This document shows, one piece after another, positions 9,867 through 18,384 of a DNA stretch of 64,000 bases (its first letter is position 1; each line of letters starts with the position of its first letter). The stretch comes from Chitinophagaceae bacterium. Lineage in GTDB: Bacteria; Bacteroidota; Bacteroidia; Chitinophagales; Chitinophagaceae. The notes beneath the pieces are model-generated. The model made no database searches. It was not told the origin of the DNA and saw only the letters and a list, made by a program, of their open reading frames with translations. A program made the translations under genes and the position numbers. The stretch is from assembly GCA_019638595.1 (NCBI GenBank), contig JAHBTJ010000010.1:186001-250000 (forward strand). Reading direction: 5' to 3'.

Positions 9867-10688
9867 ATGCAAAAAACAGGATTTCTGATAGACATGGACG
9901 GTGTGATTTATAAAGGCACCGAGCCTGTACCCGGCGCAGTAGAATTTATCAACGGGTTAAAACAAAAGAGGATTCCTTTTTTATTTCTTACCAATAACAG
10001 TCAGCGAACCAGCCGGGATGTGTGTTACAAATTGCTCAAGATGGGCTTTAATGTTACCGACGAAGATATTTTTACCTGTGCCATGGCAACCGCCAGGTAT
10101 CTGGCTTCTAAAACTCCATACGGCACGGCTTATGTAATAGGCGAGGGCGGCTTGTTAACGGAATTGCATAAGGCGGGTTATTCAATAGTAGACGATCAAC
10201 CCGATTACGTGGTAATAGGCGAGGGAAGGACCATTATGCTGGAATCGGTAGATAAGGCTATCAATATGATCATGAAAGGCTCCAAACTGATTGCCACCAA
10301 TCTTGATCCCAACTGCCCGGTTGCGAATGGTAAATACAGGGCGGGCTGCGGCGCTTTTGTGGCGATGATTGAAGTAGCCACCGGCAAAAAAGCATTTAGT
10401 GTTGGTAAGCCCAGCCCGGTAATGATGCGCATGGCAAGGAAAACGCTGGAGCTGGCAACGGATGATACCGTGATGATCGGGGATACGATGGGCACGGATA
10501 TACTGGGTGCGGGCTCTATGGGCTTTACTACCGTACTTACACTTTCGGGTGTTACTAAAGAAGCCGATCTCGACCAGTTTGGCTATGCCCCCGACTTTAT
10601 CATACCTTCTATTAAGGATTTGCTTGATGAAGATCTGTTTACACATGTAATTGAAAAACATAAGCAAGGACAATTGGTGCTAAGCTGA
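9867..10688 (+). CDS. HAD-IIA family (NagD-like) phosphatase
   Basis: A 273-residue cytoplasmic HAD hydrolase of subclass IIA, the NagD / p-nitrophenyl phosphatase group. All four motifs are present: I at the N-terminus (LIDMDGVIYKG, nucleophile Asp), II (FLTNNSQRTS), III (the Lys in VGKPSPVMM) and IV (VMIGDTMGTDILGA). Length and order match the family exactly. NagD-like enzymes dephosphorylate nucleotides or sugar phosphates; in E. coli nagD belongs to the N-acetylglucosamine operon, but here the gene stands alone, upstream of PUL1, and a link is only speculative. A hairpin follows the gene. The ATG at 9867 directly precedes the family's typical short N-terminus. Confidence 0.9.
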   Translation: MQKTGFLIDMDGVIYKGTEPVPGAVEFINGLKQKRIPFLFLTNNSQRTSRDVCYKLLKMGFNVTDEDIFTCAMATARYLASKTPYGTAYVIGEGGLLTELHKAGYSIVDDQPDYVVIGEGRTIMLESVDKAINMIMKGSKLIATNLDPNCPVANGKYRAGCGAFVAMIEVATGKKAFSVGKPSPVMMRMARKTLELATDDTVMIGDTMGTDILGAGSMGFTTVLTLSGVTKEADLDQFGYAPDFIIPSIKDLLDEDLFTHVIEKHKQGQLVLS

Positions 10689-10719
10689 TTGTTTCATAAT
10701 CGGATTTTCGGAATTTACG

Positions 10720-10765
10720 CAAACGGTTGTTATGGCGCTGTATGCGTATGCCGTAAAACTGTTTG
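10720..10765. other. Imperfect hairpin downstream of the HAD gene
   Basis: CAAACGGTTGTTATGGC pairs with GCCGTAAAACTGTTTG around a 13-base loop with a few mismatches. There is no T-run, so it is not a standard terminator; it may end transcription weakly or be an operator ahead of the sigma gene. Confidence 0.35.
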
Positions 10766-10886
10766 GGTAAGAACTCTGAATATTTTTTGCGTTGTGTATG
10801 TTGAATTCTCTAAACTTTCTTAATTTTCAAAGGATTTTTAAGAGGTTGCAGGTATTGTAATAGGCAGCCTAATAACTTTTCAGCCT

Positions 10887-11474
10887 TTGATCGAGCCATT
10901 CAACAACAATCAAACTATCCTGCGCCAGGTAAGCATGGGCAATACTGATGCATTCCATCAGTTGTTCAACTTCTATTGGGATAAAGTGTATTCTACTGCT
11001 TTTATGCTGATTAAAATGCGTGAGCAGGCAGAAGACATTACGCAGGAGGTATTTTTGAAACTCTGGCAAAAAAGAGATAGTCTGGCCGATATTGAAAACC
11101 CGGATAGTTTTCTTTTTGTAACCACCCGCAATCTTGTTTTTAATCGCATGAGGCGCATGAAGTCGGAAGATGCGTATATCAATTACGTGCTTCACATTAC
11201 GCCCGATATTTTATCTGATACAGATCACCTGGCTGTATATCACGAGCTATCCAACTGTATAAATGAAGGTATACATCAATTGCCTCCCCAGCAGCAAAAA
11301 GCTTTCAAACTCAGTCGCGAACAGGGGTTTACCCATGAGCAGATAGCCCGCGAAATGAACATTACCCGCGAAACGGTAAAAGGTTATATCGTCCGTTCCA
11401 TCGCTTTTTTAAGGCAATATCTCAAAGAGCATGCAATGTCGCTTATTTTGTTTTTGATTTCCAGGGATCTATAA
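10887..11474 (+). CDS. ECF RNA polymerase sigma-70 factor (FecI-like), PUL1
   Basis: A 195-residue ECF sigma factor of the Bacteroidota FecI-like type. Region 2 is visible near residues 15-80 (DAFHQLFNFYWDKVYSTAF, then AEDITQEVFLKLWQ), and region 4 near 125-180 (LPPQQQKAFKLSREQGFTHEQIAREM, then ETVKGYIVRSIAFLRQYL). It would direct RNA polymerase to promoters of the downstream PUL when released from FecR. The start is uncertain: the frame opens with TTG at 10887, and the first ATG (10935) would cut into region 2, so TTG is preferred. It is followed 118 bases later by its FecR partner. Confidence 0.88.
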   Translation: MIEPFNNNQTILRQVSMGNTDAFHQLFNFYWDKVYSTAFMLIKMREQAEDITQEVFLKLWQKRDSLADIENPDSFLFVTTRNLVFNRMRRMKSEDAYINYVLHITPDILSDTDHLAVYHELSNCINEGIHQLPPQQQKAFKLSREQGFTHEQIAREMNITRETVKGYIVRSIAFLRQYLKEHAMSLILFLISRDL

Positions 11475-11537
11475 AGATTTACCTGCACCATTCTATTTTC
11501 TCAAACAGCTTTGGAAAAAAAATATTGAAAGACACCC

Positions 11538-11566
11538 CCTTTCCTGTGTCATCATTGTCTTTATAT
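11538..11566 (+). promoter_or_regulatory. Candidate ECF promoter upstream of PUL1 fecR
   Basis: CCTTT at 11538-11542, 12 bases, TTGTC at 11555-11559, then TTATAT at 11561-11566, ending 26 bases before the fecR ATG. The same CCTTT-N12-TTGTC layout lies ahead of the PUL2 fecR (50769-50799). An AT-rich run precedes it. Recognition by the neighbouring sigma factor is inferred. Confidence 0.45.
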
Positions 11567-11592
11567 CACACTGCTGTTTTAATACAAACGAT

Positions 11593-12771
11593 ATGACAGA
11601 ACAAAGCCTTCGTATTCTTTTTGAAAAATACCTGTCGGGCTCGCTAACAGAAGCTGAGTTCACCACCTTATGGAAAACATTACAGGAACCTGAACACCAG
11701 GAAAAATGGGGAGAGCTGGCAGAAACGATCTGGCGAAACAAACAATACCACTATGCAGCCGATGAAGAAACCAGGACAAAAATTCTGTCCAGGTTGCAGC
11801 CTCACATCTCCGGTAGTAAGGAAACTGTAGTGCCAATAAACAAAAAAAGAACCTGGTGGGCCGTGGCAGCGGCAGCAGTTTTGTTGTTAGGCATCAGCAG
11901 CTATTGGATTATGCAATACACCCGGCAGGAAACAGAAAACACCGTAAGCCGCAATGCCTCCGGCAATAAAATCGTCCCGGGTACCAATAAAGCTATTTTA
12001 ACGCTTAACAGTGGTGTTACGGTAGAGCTTGATAGTGCAGCCGAAGGCGTATTGGCAAAACAAGCCGGGCTGGACATCATTAAAAACAAAAAAGGGGAAT
12101 TGTTATACCATGGAGTGGTACAGAGCGAAAAGGAAGTTGCTTACAATACGGTAACCACACCAAGAGGAGGACAGTACAAAGTGATTTTACCTGATGGAAC
12201 GACCGTATGGCTCAATGCGGCTTCGTCCATTACTTATCCTGTGGGATTTACTGGCGATGAACGTAAGGTAGCCATCACAGGTGAAGCCTATTTTGAAGTA
12301 GCGAAAGACGCTGTACGGCCATTCAGGGTTGGATTGAAAGATATGACAATAGAAGTGTTGGGTACGCATTTCAATATAATGGGCTATGAAGATGAGATCA
12401 ATAAAACCACCCTGCTGGAAGGAGCAGTGAGTATTATACTTGAAAATAAGAAAACATTATTGAAGCCTGGTCAGCAGGCAAGCATAGATGATGCCAGGAA
12501 CGTGAAGGTTTTAGACAATGCTGATGTTGACGAAGCTGTTGCCTGGAAAAACGGGTTGTTCTCCTTTAACAGTGTGAACATTGAAACCATCATGCGGCAG
12601 GCGGCACGCTGGTACAATGTGGAAGTGGAGTTCTCAAAAAAATGTACTGTATCATTTTCGGGTGGCATTACACGCAGCGCAGCTATCGAAGATTTCCTGG
12701 CCATTATGTCAGAAACGGAAAAAGTAAAATTTGATATCAGAGACCATAAGATTATCGTCATTCCGCTCTAA
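11593..12771 (+). CDS. FecR-family anti-sigma factor, PUL1
   Basis: A 392-residue inner-membrane anti-sigma factor. The cytoplasmic N-terminal domain (about residues 1-75) binds the sigma factor; one membrane helix lies near 80-103 (WWAVAAAAVLLLGISSYWIM); the periplasmic FecR domain follows (NTVTTPRGGQYKVILPDGTTVWLNAASSI near 175-205, then GEAYFEVAKDAVRPF) and a C-terminal DUF4974-type domain (FNSVNIETIMRQAARWYNVEVEF near 320). In this family the STN domain of the partner SusC contacts the periplasmic part and signals substrate. It sits between the sigma gene and SusC, the standard trans-envelope signalling arrangement. Confidence 0.92.
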   Translation: MTEQSLRILFEKYLSGSLTEAEFTTLWKTLQEPEHQEKWGELAETIWRNKQYHYAADEETRTKILSRLQPHISGSKETVVPINKKRTWWAVAAAAVLLLGISSYWIMQYTRQETENTVSRNASGNKIVPGTNKAILTLNSGVTVELDSAAEGVLAKQAGLDIIKNKKGELLYHGVVQSEKEVAYNTVTTPRGGQYKVILPDGTTVWLNAASSITYPVGFTGDERKVAITGEAYFEVAKDAVRPFRVGLKDMTIEVLGTHFNIMGYEDEINKTTLLEGAVSIILENKKTLLKPGQQASIDDARNVKVLDNADVDEAVAWKNGLFSFNSVNIETIMRQAARWYNVEVEFSKKCTVSFSGGITRSAAIEDFLAIMSETEKVKFDIRDHKIIVIPL

Positions 12772-12842
12772 CGATCTTAATCATCACTTAACCAAACTAT
12801 TATACAATGAAAACATAATCATCCCCCGAACGGGTTATCCAT

Positions 12843-12875
12843 AAAAAAGCCTGAAGTGCTGGTAACACTCCAGGC
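12843..12875 (-). terminator. Minus-strand intrinsic terminator in the PUL1 fecR-susC gap
   Basis: Read on the minus strand: GCCTGGAGTG, loop TTACCAG, CACTTCAGGC, then TTTTTT. As minus-strand RNA the 10-base stem is fully paired with one G-U pair; as plus-strand RNA the same position is an A-C mismatch, and the run would be A's before the stem. The terminator therefore serves an antisense transcript, since no minus-strand gene ends here. Confidence 0.7.
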
Positions 12876-12933
12876 AATATGTTGGGTTAACCCATTTTAC
12901 AATCCTGGTAGACTGTTTATTGTTTAACCCAAT
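12843..12933 (-). ncRNA. Predicted cis-antisense sRNA opposite the PUL1 susC leader
   Basis: Predicted from an antisense promoter (12939-12968) and terminator (12843-12875). The RNA would be about 90 nt, start a few bases inside the -7 box and cover the susC untranslated leader. It includes TGGGTTAACCCA, a perfect palindrome (12883-12894), and the shared word TTTATTGGGTT (complement of 12926-12936), also present in the PUL2 counterpart. Known precedent: DonS-type antisense sRNAs between anti-sigma and susC genes in Bacteroides repress their PULs. The existence of this transcript is an inference from sequence. Confidence 0.5.
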
Positions 12934-12938
12934 AAAAC

Positions 12939-12968
12939 CAAAATTATGAAATTATTGGTTCCTGCAAA
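12939..12968 (-). promoter_or_regulatory. Antisense promoter across the PUL1 susC start codon
   Basis: On the minus strand: TTTG (12968-12965), 18 bases, TAATTTTG (12946-12939). This is an exact match to the Bacteroidota -7 TAnnTTTG with a correctly placed -33 TTTG. The -7 box ends on the A of the susC ATG (12946). The PUL2 susC has the same geometry. Confidence 0.55.
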
Positions 12969-15900
12969 AGGGGCTTCCCGTGTACGTCATGGGAACATTT
13001 CACTGCTTTACAAAACGCTGCTTTATATGAAACTGACGGCAATTTTACTGATTTCCGCATGTTTACAGGTGCACGCTAACAGCTATGCGCAGAAAATTAC
13101 CATCAACGTCAAGCAAGCTTCGTTACAAAAAGTTTTTAAAGAGATCAAAAAACAAACTGAGTATCTTTTCTTCTATTCAGACGATGTAATGAAGGAGTCA
13201 ATCCCGGTTACATTGGCACTGCGAGATGCTACTGTGGAAGAAGTGTTAGATGAGTGTTTTAAAATGCAGCCGCTTACATATGCTATCGTAAAAAATTCGG
13301 TGGTCATTAAATTCAAACGTTTTGCTTTACCCGAAGAAAATATTGTTGCAGAAACAGCAGCTCCTCCGCCCATTGATGTAAAAGGGAAAATTACAGATGA
13401 AAACGGTAATGCGCTGGATGGTGCTACCATCAGGATAAAAGGAAAAAACAAAGCAGTACAAACCAGTATCAATGGTGAATATATAATTTCCGATATTGAA
13501 GAAAACGATGTGTTGATTATTTCGTTTATAGGTTTTCAAACACAGGAAATTGCTGTAAAAGGCAGAAATGATGTAAGCATCGTATTAAAAATTGCAAGTA
13601 CCGTTCTTGATTCAACGGTTGTGGTGGGTTATGGTAATAAAAAGAAGCGCTTATTCAATGGTGCTGTAACGTCTGTAAAGTCGTCGGAAATTGACAATAT
13701 TCCGGCATCCAACCTTACTAACTTACTGGCGGGTAGAATGAGTGGGGTGTATGTAAGCCAGTCAACAGGTACCCCGGGCGTTGCATCGGGCATAAGAGTA
13801 AGATCAACTGCCTCCTGGAACGCCAATGAACCTTTATACGTGATAGATGGAGTGGTACGTAACAAAGCAGCTTTTGATGCTTTGGATCCAAATGAAGTAG
13901 AGGAGGTAAGCGTATTGAAAGATGCCGGATCCGCCGCCATTTACGGTGTACGTTCCACCAATGGTGTGATCATGGCCACCACAAAAAGAGGAAGCGCACA
14001 AAAGGCGGTGATCACTTACAACGGCTCTGTCAGCTACGAAAAACCCACCAGGATCAATAAGCTGATGGATGTAAACAAGGCTATCCAGGTTTTTAATGAA
14101 GCATACCCGGAAGATATTCCTTCACTGCGATTTGGTCCGGATGAAGTGGCCTATTTCAAAGAAAATGGTGGTTACAACTGGCTGGACTACGTGTATCGTG
14201 ATCCTTTAACACATCGGCATGCCCTGAGTATTTCCGGTGGCACCGACAGGATCAAATACTATATTGGTGGCAGCTATTACAACGAGATCGGGTTCCTCGA
14301 TCAATTGAAGTATAACAAGTACAATCTGCGTGGTAATATTGAAGCCAGGCTGCACCGGGATATTACTGTTTCGTTAGGGCTGGGCAATATGTACGATAAC
14401 AGGGAACGCTATAATTTCTCCTACGACGGCGGATCCGCGGATTTAAACAACCTGTGGTATAAGCTATTGTATTTTCACTGGAACACACCGCCCTATATCG
14501 ATGGTAAACCGGTGAATCCGGGTTGGCTGGGAAACTCCATTGAAATGATCAAAAACGGGGGGTACACCAGGCAATCTACACAGCGAATGGATGCGCTGAT
14601 GACACTGAACTATAATGTACATGCGGTGCCTGGATTGTCTGCAAGAGTTTCGTTCAGCAAAAACCTAACGAATGATTATACTAAAGAGTTCGGCAAGCGT
14701 ACAAACCTGTACAATTTCAAGCCCACAGGCTCATCAGGCAAAATAATGAGCGATACCCTGATTGGCACCAGTGTCAGTGGAGATCCGGGGCGAGAATATT
14801 TGTCTAATTACTGGCAAAAGATCAACGAGTCGCAGTTCAATGCGCAGGCTTCGTATGTGAAGTCCATTGGAGATCACAACATCAATGCAACTGTGGTATA
14901 CGAACAATATACACAACAATACAACAACCTGTACGGTGCACGATACAATTTTCCGATCATACTTACCGACCAGTTTTTTGCCACCAGCGATAACCCCTCA
15001 GATGCCAGCATAGGTGGCGATGAACTCGAAACAGCGCGGCTTTCTTATATCGGTCGCCTGGATTATGACTATAAACAAAAGTATATCCTTACGGCTTCGG
15101 TGCGGCGCGATGGGTCCACTTTGTTTGCACCCAACAAACGCTGGGGCTGGTTTCCATCTGTTTTGGCTGGCTGGGTTATATCTGAAGAATCTTTCTTCAA
15201 AAGCAAAGCCATTGATTTCCTGAAAGTAAGAGCATCGTTCGGTATGACCGGAAGCGATGCCGTAGGTGGCTGGCAATGGCAGGAAAGATATGTGGCATCG
15301 GGTGGATTTTACTTTGGCGACCGCCAGGTAAAGGGTATACAACATGGAGGCATTGTTAATCCCAATCTCACATGGGAAAAATCCAAATCGTATAATTTCG
15401 GCGCCAATATCAGTTTCCTCAACAATTTTACTTTTTCTGCTGATTACTGGTTCCGCAACACATACAATATTTTAGGGGCGCGTATCCAATCGGTACCCGT
15501 AAGTTTTGGCGGCAGCATGCCTTCCGAAAACTATGGCAAAGTAGATTCAAAAGGATATGAACTGGAATTGGGATACAATGCTGCCATCACACGTTCATTA
15601 AACTTTTTTGTAAAAGGCAATTTCTCATGGGCCGCCAACAAAATAAAATTGCAGGATGTCGGGCAGAATGTTCGTCCTGAAAACAATCCCATAGGAAGAC
15701 CGCTGGGTACCATTTCGGGATACCTGGCAGATGATATTTTGCGTACGCAGGCAGATGTAGACAAACTGCCCGACAACTACAGGATCATTGGTTTTGTTCC
15801 CGAAATTGGTATGCTCAACTATGTAGACGTAAGCGGACCCAACCAGGTGCCGGACGGTACGATCGACGGGTACGATCAGCGCATCATTTATAACTACAGT

Positions 15901-16371
15901 ACACCGCCGATCTCCTATGGATTATTGTTGCGTGGTGAGTGGAAGGGCTTAAGCCTGGAAGTATTTTTCCAGGGACTGGCAGGGCATAAGAAATATTATA
16001 ATGATGGATATGGAAGAAAGGCGTTAATCGGCACATTGTTACCTCATAGTATCTGGAATGATCACTGGACACCTGAAAACCCGGATGCAAAAATGCCAAA
16101 GCCGCGGCCAGATTGGATGAATTTCGATAACGTGGCATCAAGTTTCTGGCTATATGATGCAAGTTTTATACGGCTGAAAAATATGCAGCTCGGATACAAT
16201 TTCCCGGTTAAGTTCATCAAACGGGCAGGGCTACGCGATCTGAAACTTATCGCGTCCGCTACCAACCTGTTCTTTATATCCAAATTCAAATTTTACGATC
16301 CGGAAGTATCGTCTGCCATGAGTTACCCGAATATGAAAGTTTTCACTTTTGGAGTAAACGTTTCCTTGTAA
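12946..16371 (+). CDS. SusC/RagA TonB-dependent outer-membrane transporter with STN domain, PUL1
   Basis: An 1141-residue outer-membrane importer that moves oligosaccharides bound by its SusD partner using TonB energy. Parts: an extended N-terminus, signal peptide cut near NSYAQ (residue 49), STN domain (about 50-125, ITINVKQASLQKVF to YAIVKNSVVIKF), carboxypeptidase-regulatory-like domain (about 145-215), plug (about 225-350, VVVGYGNKKKR and NEPLYVIDGVV), then a 22-strand barrel ending in FGVNVSL. The STN domain marks it as a signalling transducer that talks to FecR. A second in-frame Met, MKLT at 13027, directly precedes the hydrophobic signal core and could be the real start. The antisense promoter overlaps the annotated ATG. 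Confidence 0.95.
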   Translation: MKLLVPAKGASRVRHGNISLLYKTLLYMKLTAILLISACLQVHANSYAQKITINVKQASLQKVFKEIKKQTEYLFFYSDDVMKESIPVTLALRDATVEEVLDECFKMQPLTYAIVKNSVVIKFKRFALPEENIVAETAAPPPIDVKGKITDENGNALDGATIRIKGKNKAVQTSINGEYIISDIEENDVLIISFIGFQTQEIAVKGRNDVSIVLKIASTVLDSTVVVGYGNKKKRLFNGAVTSVKSSEIDNIPASNLTNLLAGRMSGVYVSQSTGTPGVASGIRVRSTASWNANEPLYVIDGVVRNKAAFDALDPNEVEEVSVLKDAGSAAIYGVRSTNGVIMATTKRGSAQKAVITYNGSVSYEKPTRINKLMDVNKAIQVFNEAYPEDIPSLRFGPDEVAYFKENGGYNWLDYVYRDPLTHRHALSISGGTDRIKYYIGGSYYNEIGFLDQLKYNKYNLRGNIEARLHRDITVSLGLGNMYDNRERYNFSYDGGSADLNNLWYKLLYFHWNTPPYIDGKPVNPGWLGNSIEMIKNGGYTRQSTQRMDALMTLNYNVHAVPGLSARVSFSKNLTNDYTKEFGKRTNLYNFKPTGSSGKIMSDTLIGTSVSGDPGREYLSNYWQKINESQFNAQASYVKSIGDHNINATVVYEQYTQQYNNLYGARYNFPIILTDQFFATSDNPSDASIGGDELETARLSYIGRLDYDYKQKYILTASVRRDGSTLFAPNKRWGWFPSVLAGWVISEESFFKSKAIDFLKVRASFGMTGSDAVGGWQWQERYVASGGFYFGDRQVKGIQHGGIVNPNLTWEKSKSYNFGANISFLNNFTFSADYWFRNTYNILGARIQSVPVSFGGSMPSENYGKVDSKGYELELGYNAAITRSLNFFVKGNFSWAANKIKLQDVGQNVRPENNPIGRPLGTISGYLADDILRTQADVDKLPDNYRIIGFVPEIGMLNYVDVSGPNQVPDGTIDGYDQRIIYNYSTPPISYGLLLRGEWKGLSLEVFFQGLAGHKKYYNDGYGRKALIGTLLPHSIWNDHWTPENPDAKMPKPRPDWMNFDNVASSFWLYDASFIRLKNMQLGYNFPVKFIKRAGLRDLKLIASATNLFFISKFKFYDPEVSSAMSYPNMKVFTFGVNVSL

Positions 16372-16392
16372 AAATTCTGAAACTTTCAAATT

Positions 16393-18093
16393 ATGAACAT
16401 GAACATCCATAAAAAAATATACATATTGCCGCTCACAGTATTGCTGTTGTGTACTGCAGGCTGCGAAAAAATACTCGATAAAAAAGATCTTCGTTCCATC
16501 AACCCCGGCGATGTGTGGAATGATGTAGGACTGGCAACAGCATTTGTAAACAATATTTACGGAGACCTGATGACGGGTTTCCCTACCAATGAAGGAGGAG
16601 GCTCTGACGAATGTACAGATAACGGTGAGATGCGTACTTTCCTGGCTGGCGTAGCCACCATTGATTCCTATAGTTATCTTCCTTACGGTACCGTTTTAAA
16701 AATCAATATGGCGCTCCAGAACCTGGAGACCGGCACCATACCAGAAGCAGATAAAAGCAAACTGAGGGGACAGGTGCTGTTTTGGAGAGCCTGGGCCTAT
16801 TTTTATATGGTAAGGGCGCATGCCGGGGTACCGCTTGTATTAAACGTACAGGACGTGTCTGATAAAGAGGAGTTGTTTGTGCCAAGAAGTAAGACGTCTG
16901 AGTGTATTGCCCAGGTAGTAAAAGACCTTAATGATGCGATTGCTTTATTGCCTGATGCCTGGCCTGGAGAAGAGGGCCGGATAGATAAAGGAGCAGCGAT
17001 GGCATTTAAAGGAAGGGTATTATTGTACTATGCCAGCCCTCAGTTCACCCCCACCAGCAATGCCAGCCGCTGGCAGGCGGCATACGATGCCAACAAAGAA
17101 GCGCTTGATTATTTAACGGGTAAGGGTAAAGGATTGATGGATAACTTTAGCGATATATGGTACCAGGAATTGAACAAGGAAGTCATCATGGTGCGCAGGT
17201 ATGCGGCGGTACCGGCCCCTACTCATTCGCAGGCAGGCATGCGCCCGATATTGTATTCGAAAGATGCTGCCAACCAGGACATTCCTTCATTGAAACTGGT
17301 GAATGCTTTCCCGATGAAAGACGGGTCTGTTTTTAATCCCGCCACCACCTCTTATGATACTTTGTTTAAAAACAGGGATGAACGATTCTATGCATCCATT
17401 GCCTACAACGGGTCTGATATGGGACTAAAGGACATGGTAGATATCGGAACTTATATCTGGACCTATTGGGGACCTAATGGCAACGTTATAGGTCCACTGG
17501 GAACACCTACCAGTTTTTATCGCCAGAAAGGATTGGATAAAACCATTACGCAACAAACAGCAAATGCCGCAACTGTTGATTGGATTGAAATTCGTTTTGC
17601 AGAAGTGCTGATGAATTTTGGTGAAGCTGCCAATGAGCTCGATAAAACTTCAGAGGCGCTGAACGTATTGTATCAAATAAGAGAAAGAGCCGGTATTTTA
17701 CCTGGCAACGATGGACATTATGGTATTACAGCTGCCAGTAAAGATGCGATACGGGAAGCCTATATGAATGAATGGTTTGTTGAGTTTGCTTTTGAGAACA
17801 AACGTTGGTGGGATCTTCGTCGCTGGCGCCGGTTTGATGTACTCAATACGGTAAACAGGAGAACAGGGCTTCGGTATACATTAAAAGCCGGGCAAACAGG
17901 TCCATCACATTATGACGATATCAATACTGTATGGAACAGGTTTACCTGGGAAGTAGTGACGGTGGATACCCGTGATATTGATGTAAAAGATAACTATTAT
18001 TTCTATGGAATGCCCAGGGGGGTGTTGGAACGCAGTACCAATATAGAACAAACCCAGGGATGGGATGGTGGAACATTTGATCCGCTCCAATAA
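16393..18093 (+). CDS. SusD/RagB glycan-binding lipoprotein, PUL1
   Basis: A 566-residue surface lipoprotein, 21 bases after susC. The signal peptide ends in a lipobox, LLCTAGC, at about residues 20-25. The SusD fold is shown by the N-terminal TPR-like helices (WNDVGLATAFVNNIYGDL, LRGQVLFWRAWAYFYMVRAHAGVPLVL near 110-150, typical of RagB/SusD) and the C-terminal SusD domain (LNVLYQIRERAGI, REAYMNEWFVEFAFENKRWWDLRRWRRFD near 440-475). It caps the SusC barrel and hands over the glycan. It ends with an aromatic-rich tail (GWDGGTFDPLQ) common in this family. Confidence 0.95.
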   Translation: MNMNIHKKIYILPLTVLLLCTAGCEKILDKKDLRSINPGDVWNDVGLATAFVNNIYGDLMTGFPTNEGGGSDECTDNGEMRTFLAGVATIDSYSYLPYGTVLKINMALQNLETGTIPEADKSKLRGQVLFWRAWAYFYMVRAHAGVPLVLNVQDVSDKEELFVPRSKTSECIAQVVKDLNDAIALLPDAWPGEEGRIDKGAAMAFKGRVLLYYASPQFTPTSNASRWQAAYDANKEALDYLTGKGKGLMDNFSDIWYQELNKEVIMVRRYAAVPAPTHSQAGMRPILYSKDAANQDIPSLKLVNAFPMKDGSVFNPATTSYDTLFKNRDERFYASIAYNGSDMGLKDMVDIGTYIWTYWGPNGNVIGPLGTPTSFYRQKGLDKTITQQTANAATVDWIEIRFAEVLMNFGEAANELDKTSEALNVLYQIRERAGILPGNDGHYGITAASKDAIREAYMNEWFVEFAFENKRWWDLRRWRRFDVLNTVNRRTGLRYTLKAGQTGPSHYDDINTVWNRFTWEVVTVDTRDIDVKDNYYFYGMPRGVLERSTNIEQTQGWDGGTFDPLQ

Positions 18094-18236
18094 ATAGCAG
18101 TTGGTTTCTTATTATACAGTTCAAGGTTGATTATTGAAAAACAGGAATAGTATGGGGCTGGCCAAAAAAATCGTTAAGCATCAATGGCAGTAAACAATTA
18201 GGAGCTCCAATCGTAGGGCGTGGCATGTATAAGCAT

Positions 18237-18280
18237 CGTCACCTTGAGCGTAGCGTAGCGAAGTCGAAAGGTCTCCTGAA
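18237..18280. repeat. Dispersed intergenic element with the 'GCGAAGTCGAAAGG' core
   Basis: The word CACCTTGAGCGTAGCGTAGC followed by GAAGTCGAAAGGTCTC lies in the 291-base gap after susD. From general knowledge, very similar 'TTGAGCGAAGTCGAAAGG' words are scattered between genes in many Bacteroidota genomes. Only one copy is present here, so its repeat nature rests on that knowledge. The rest of the gap shows no gene. Confidence 0.4.
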
Positions 18281-18384
18281 CAGGGATACGCTATTGAGAT
18301 TTTTATCCTTTTTGGTCAGCCTCTACACCTGTGAAAATAGTCTTATAGTATCCTCTGGTTTAGATCAAATTTGAACTTACAGTA

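Noticed and set aside
12843..12875. Plus-strand terminator or riboswitch upstream of susC
   Set aside because: The A-run precedes the stem on the plus strand and no T-run follows; one stem position mispairs as plus-strand RNA. The minus-strand reading fits better.
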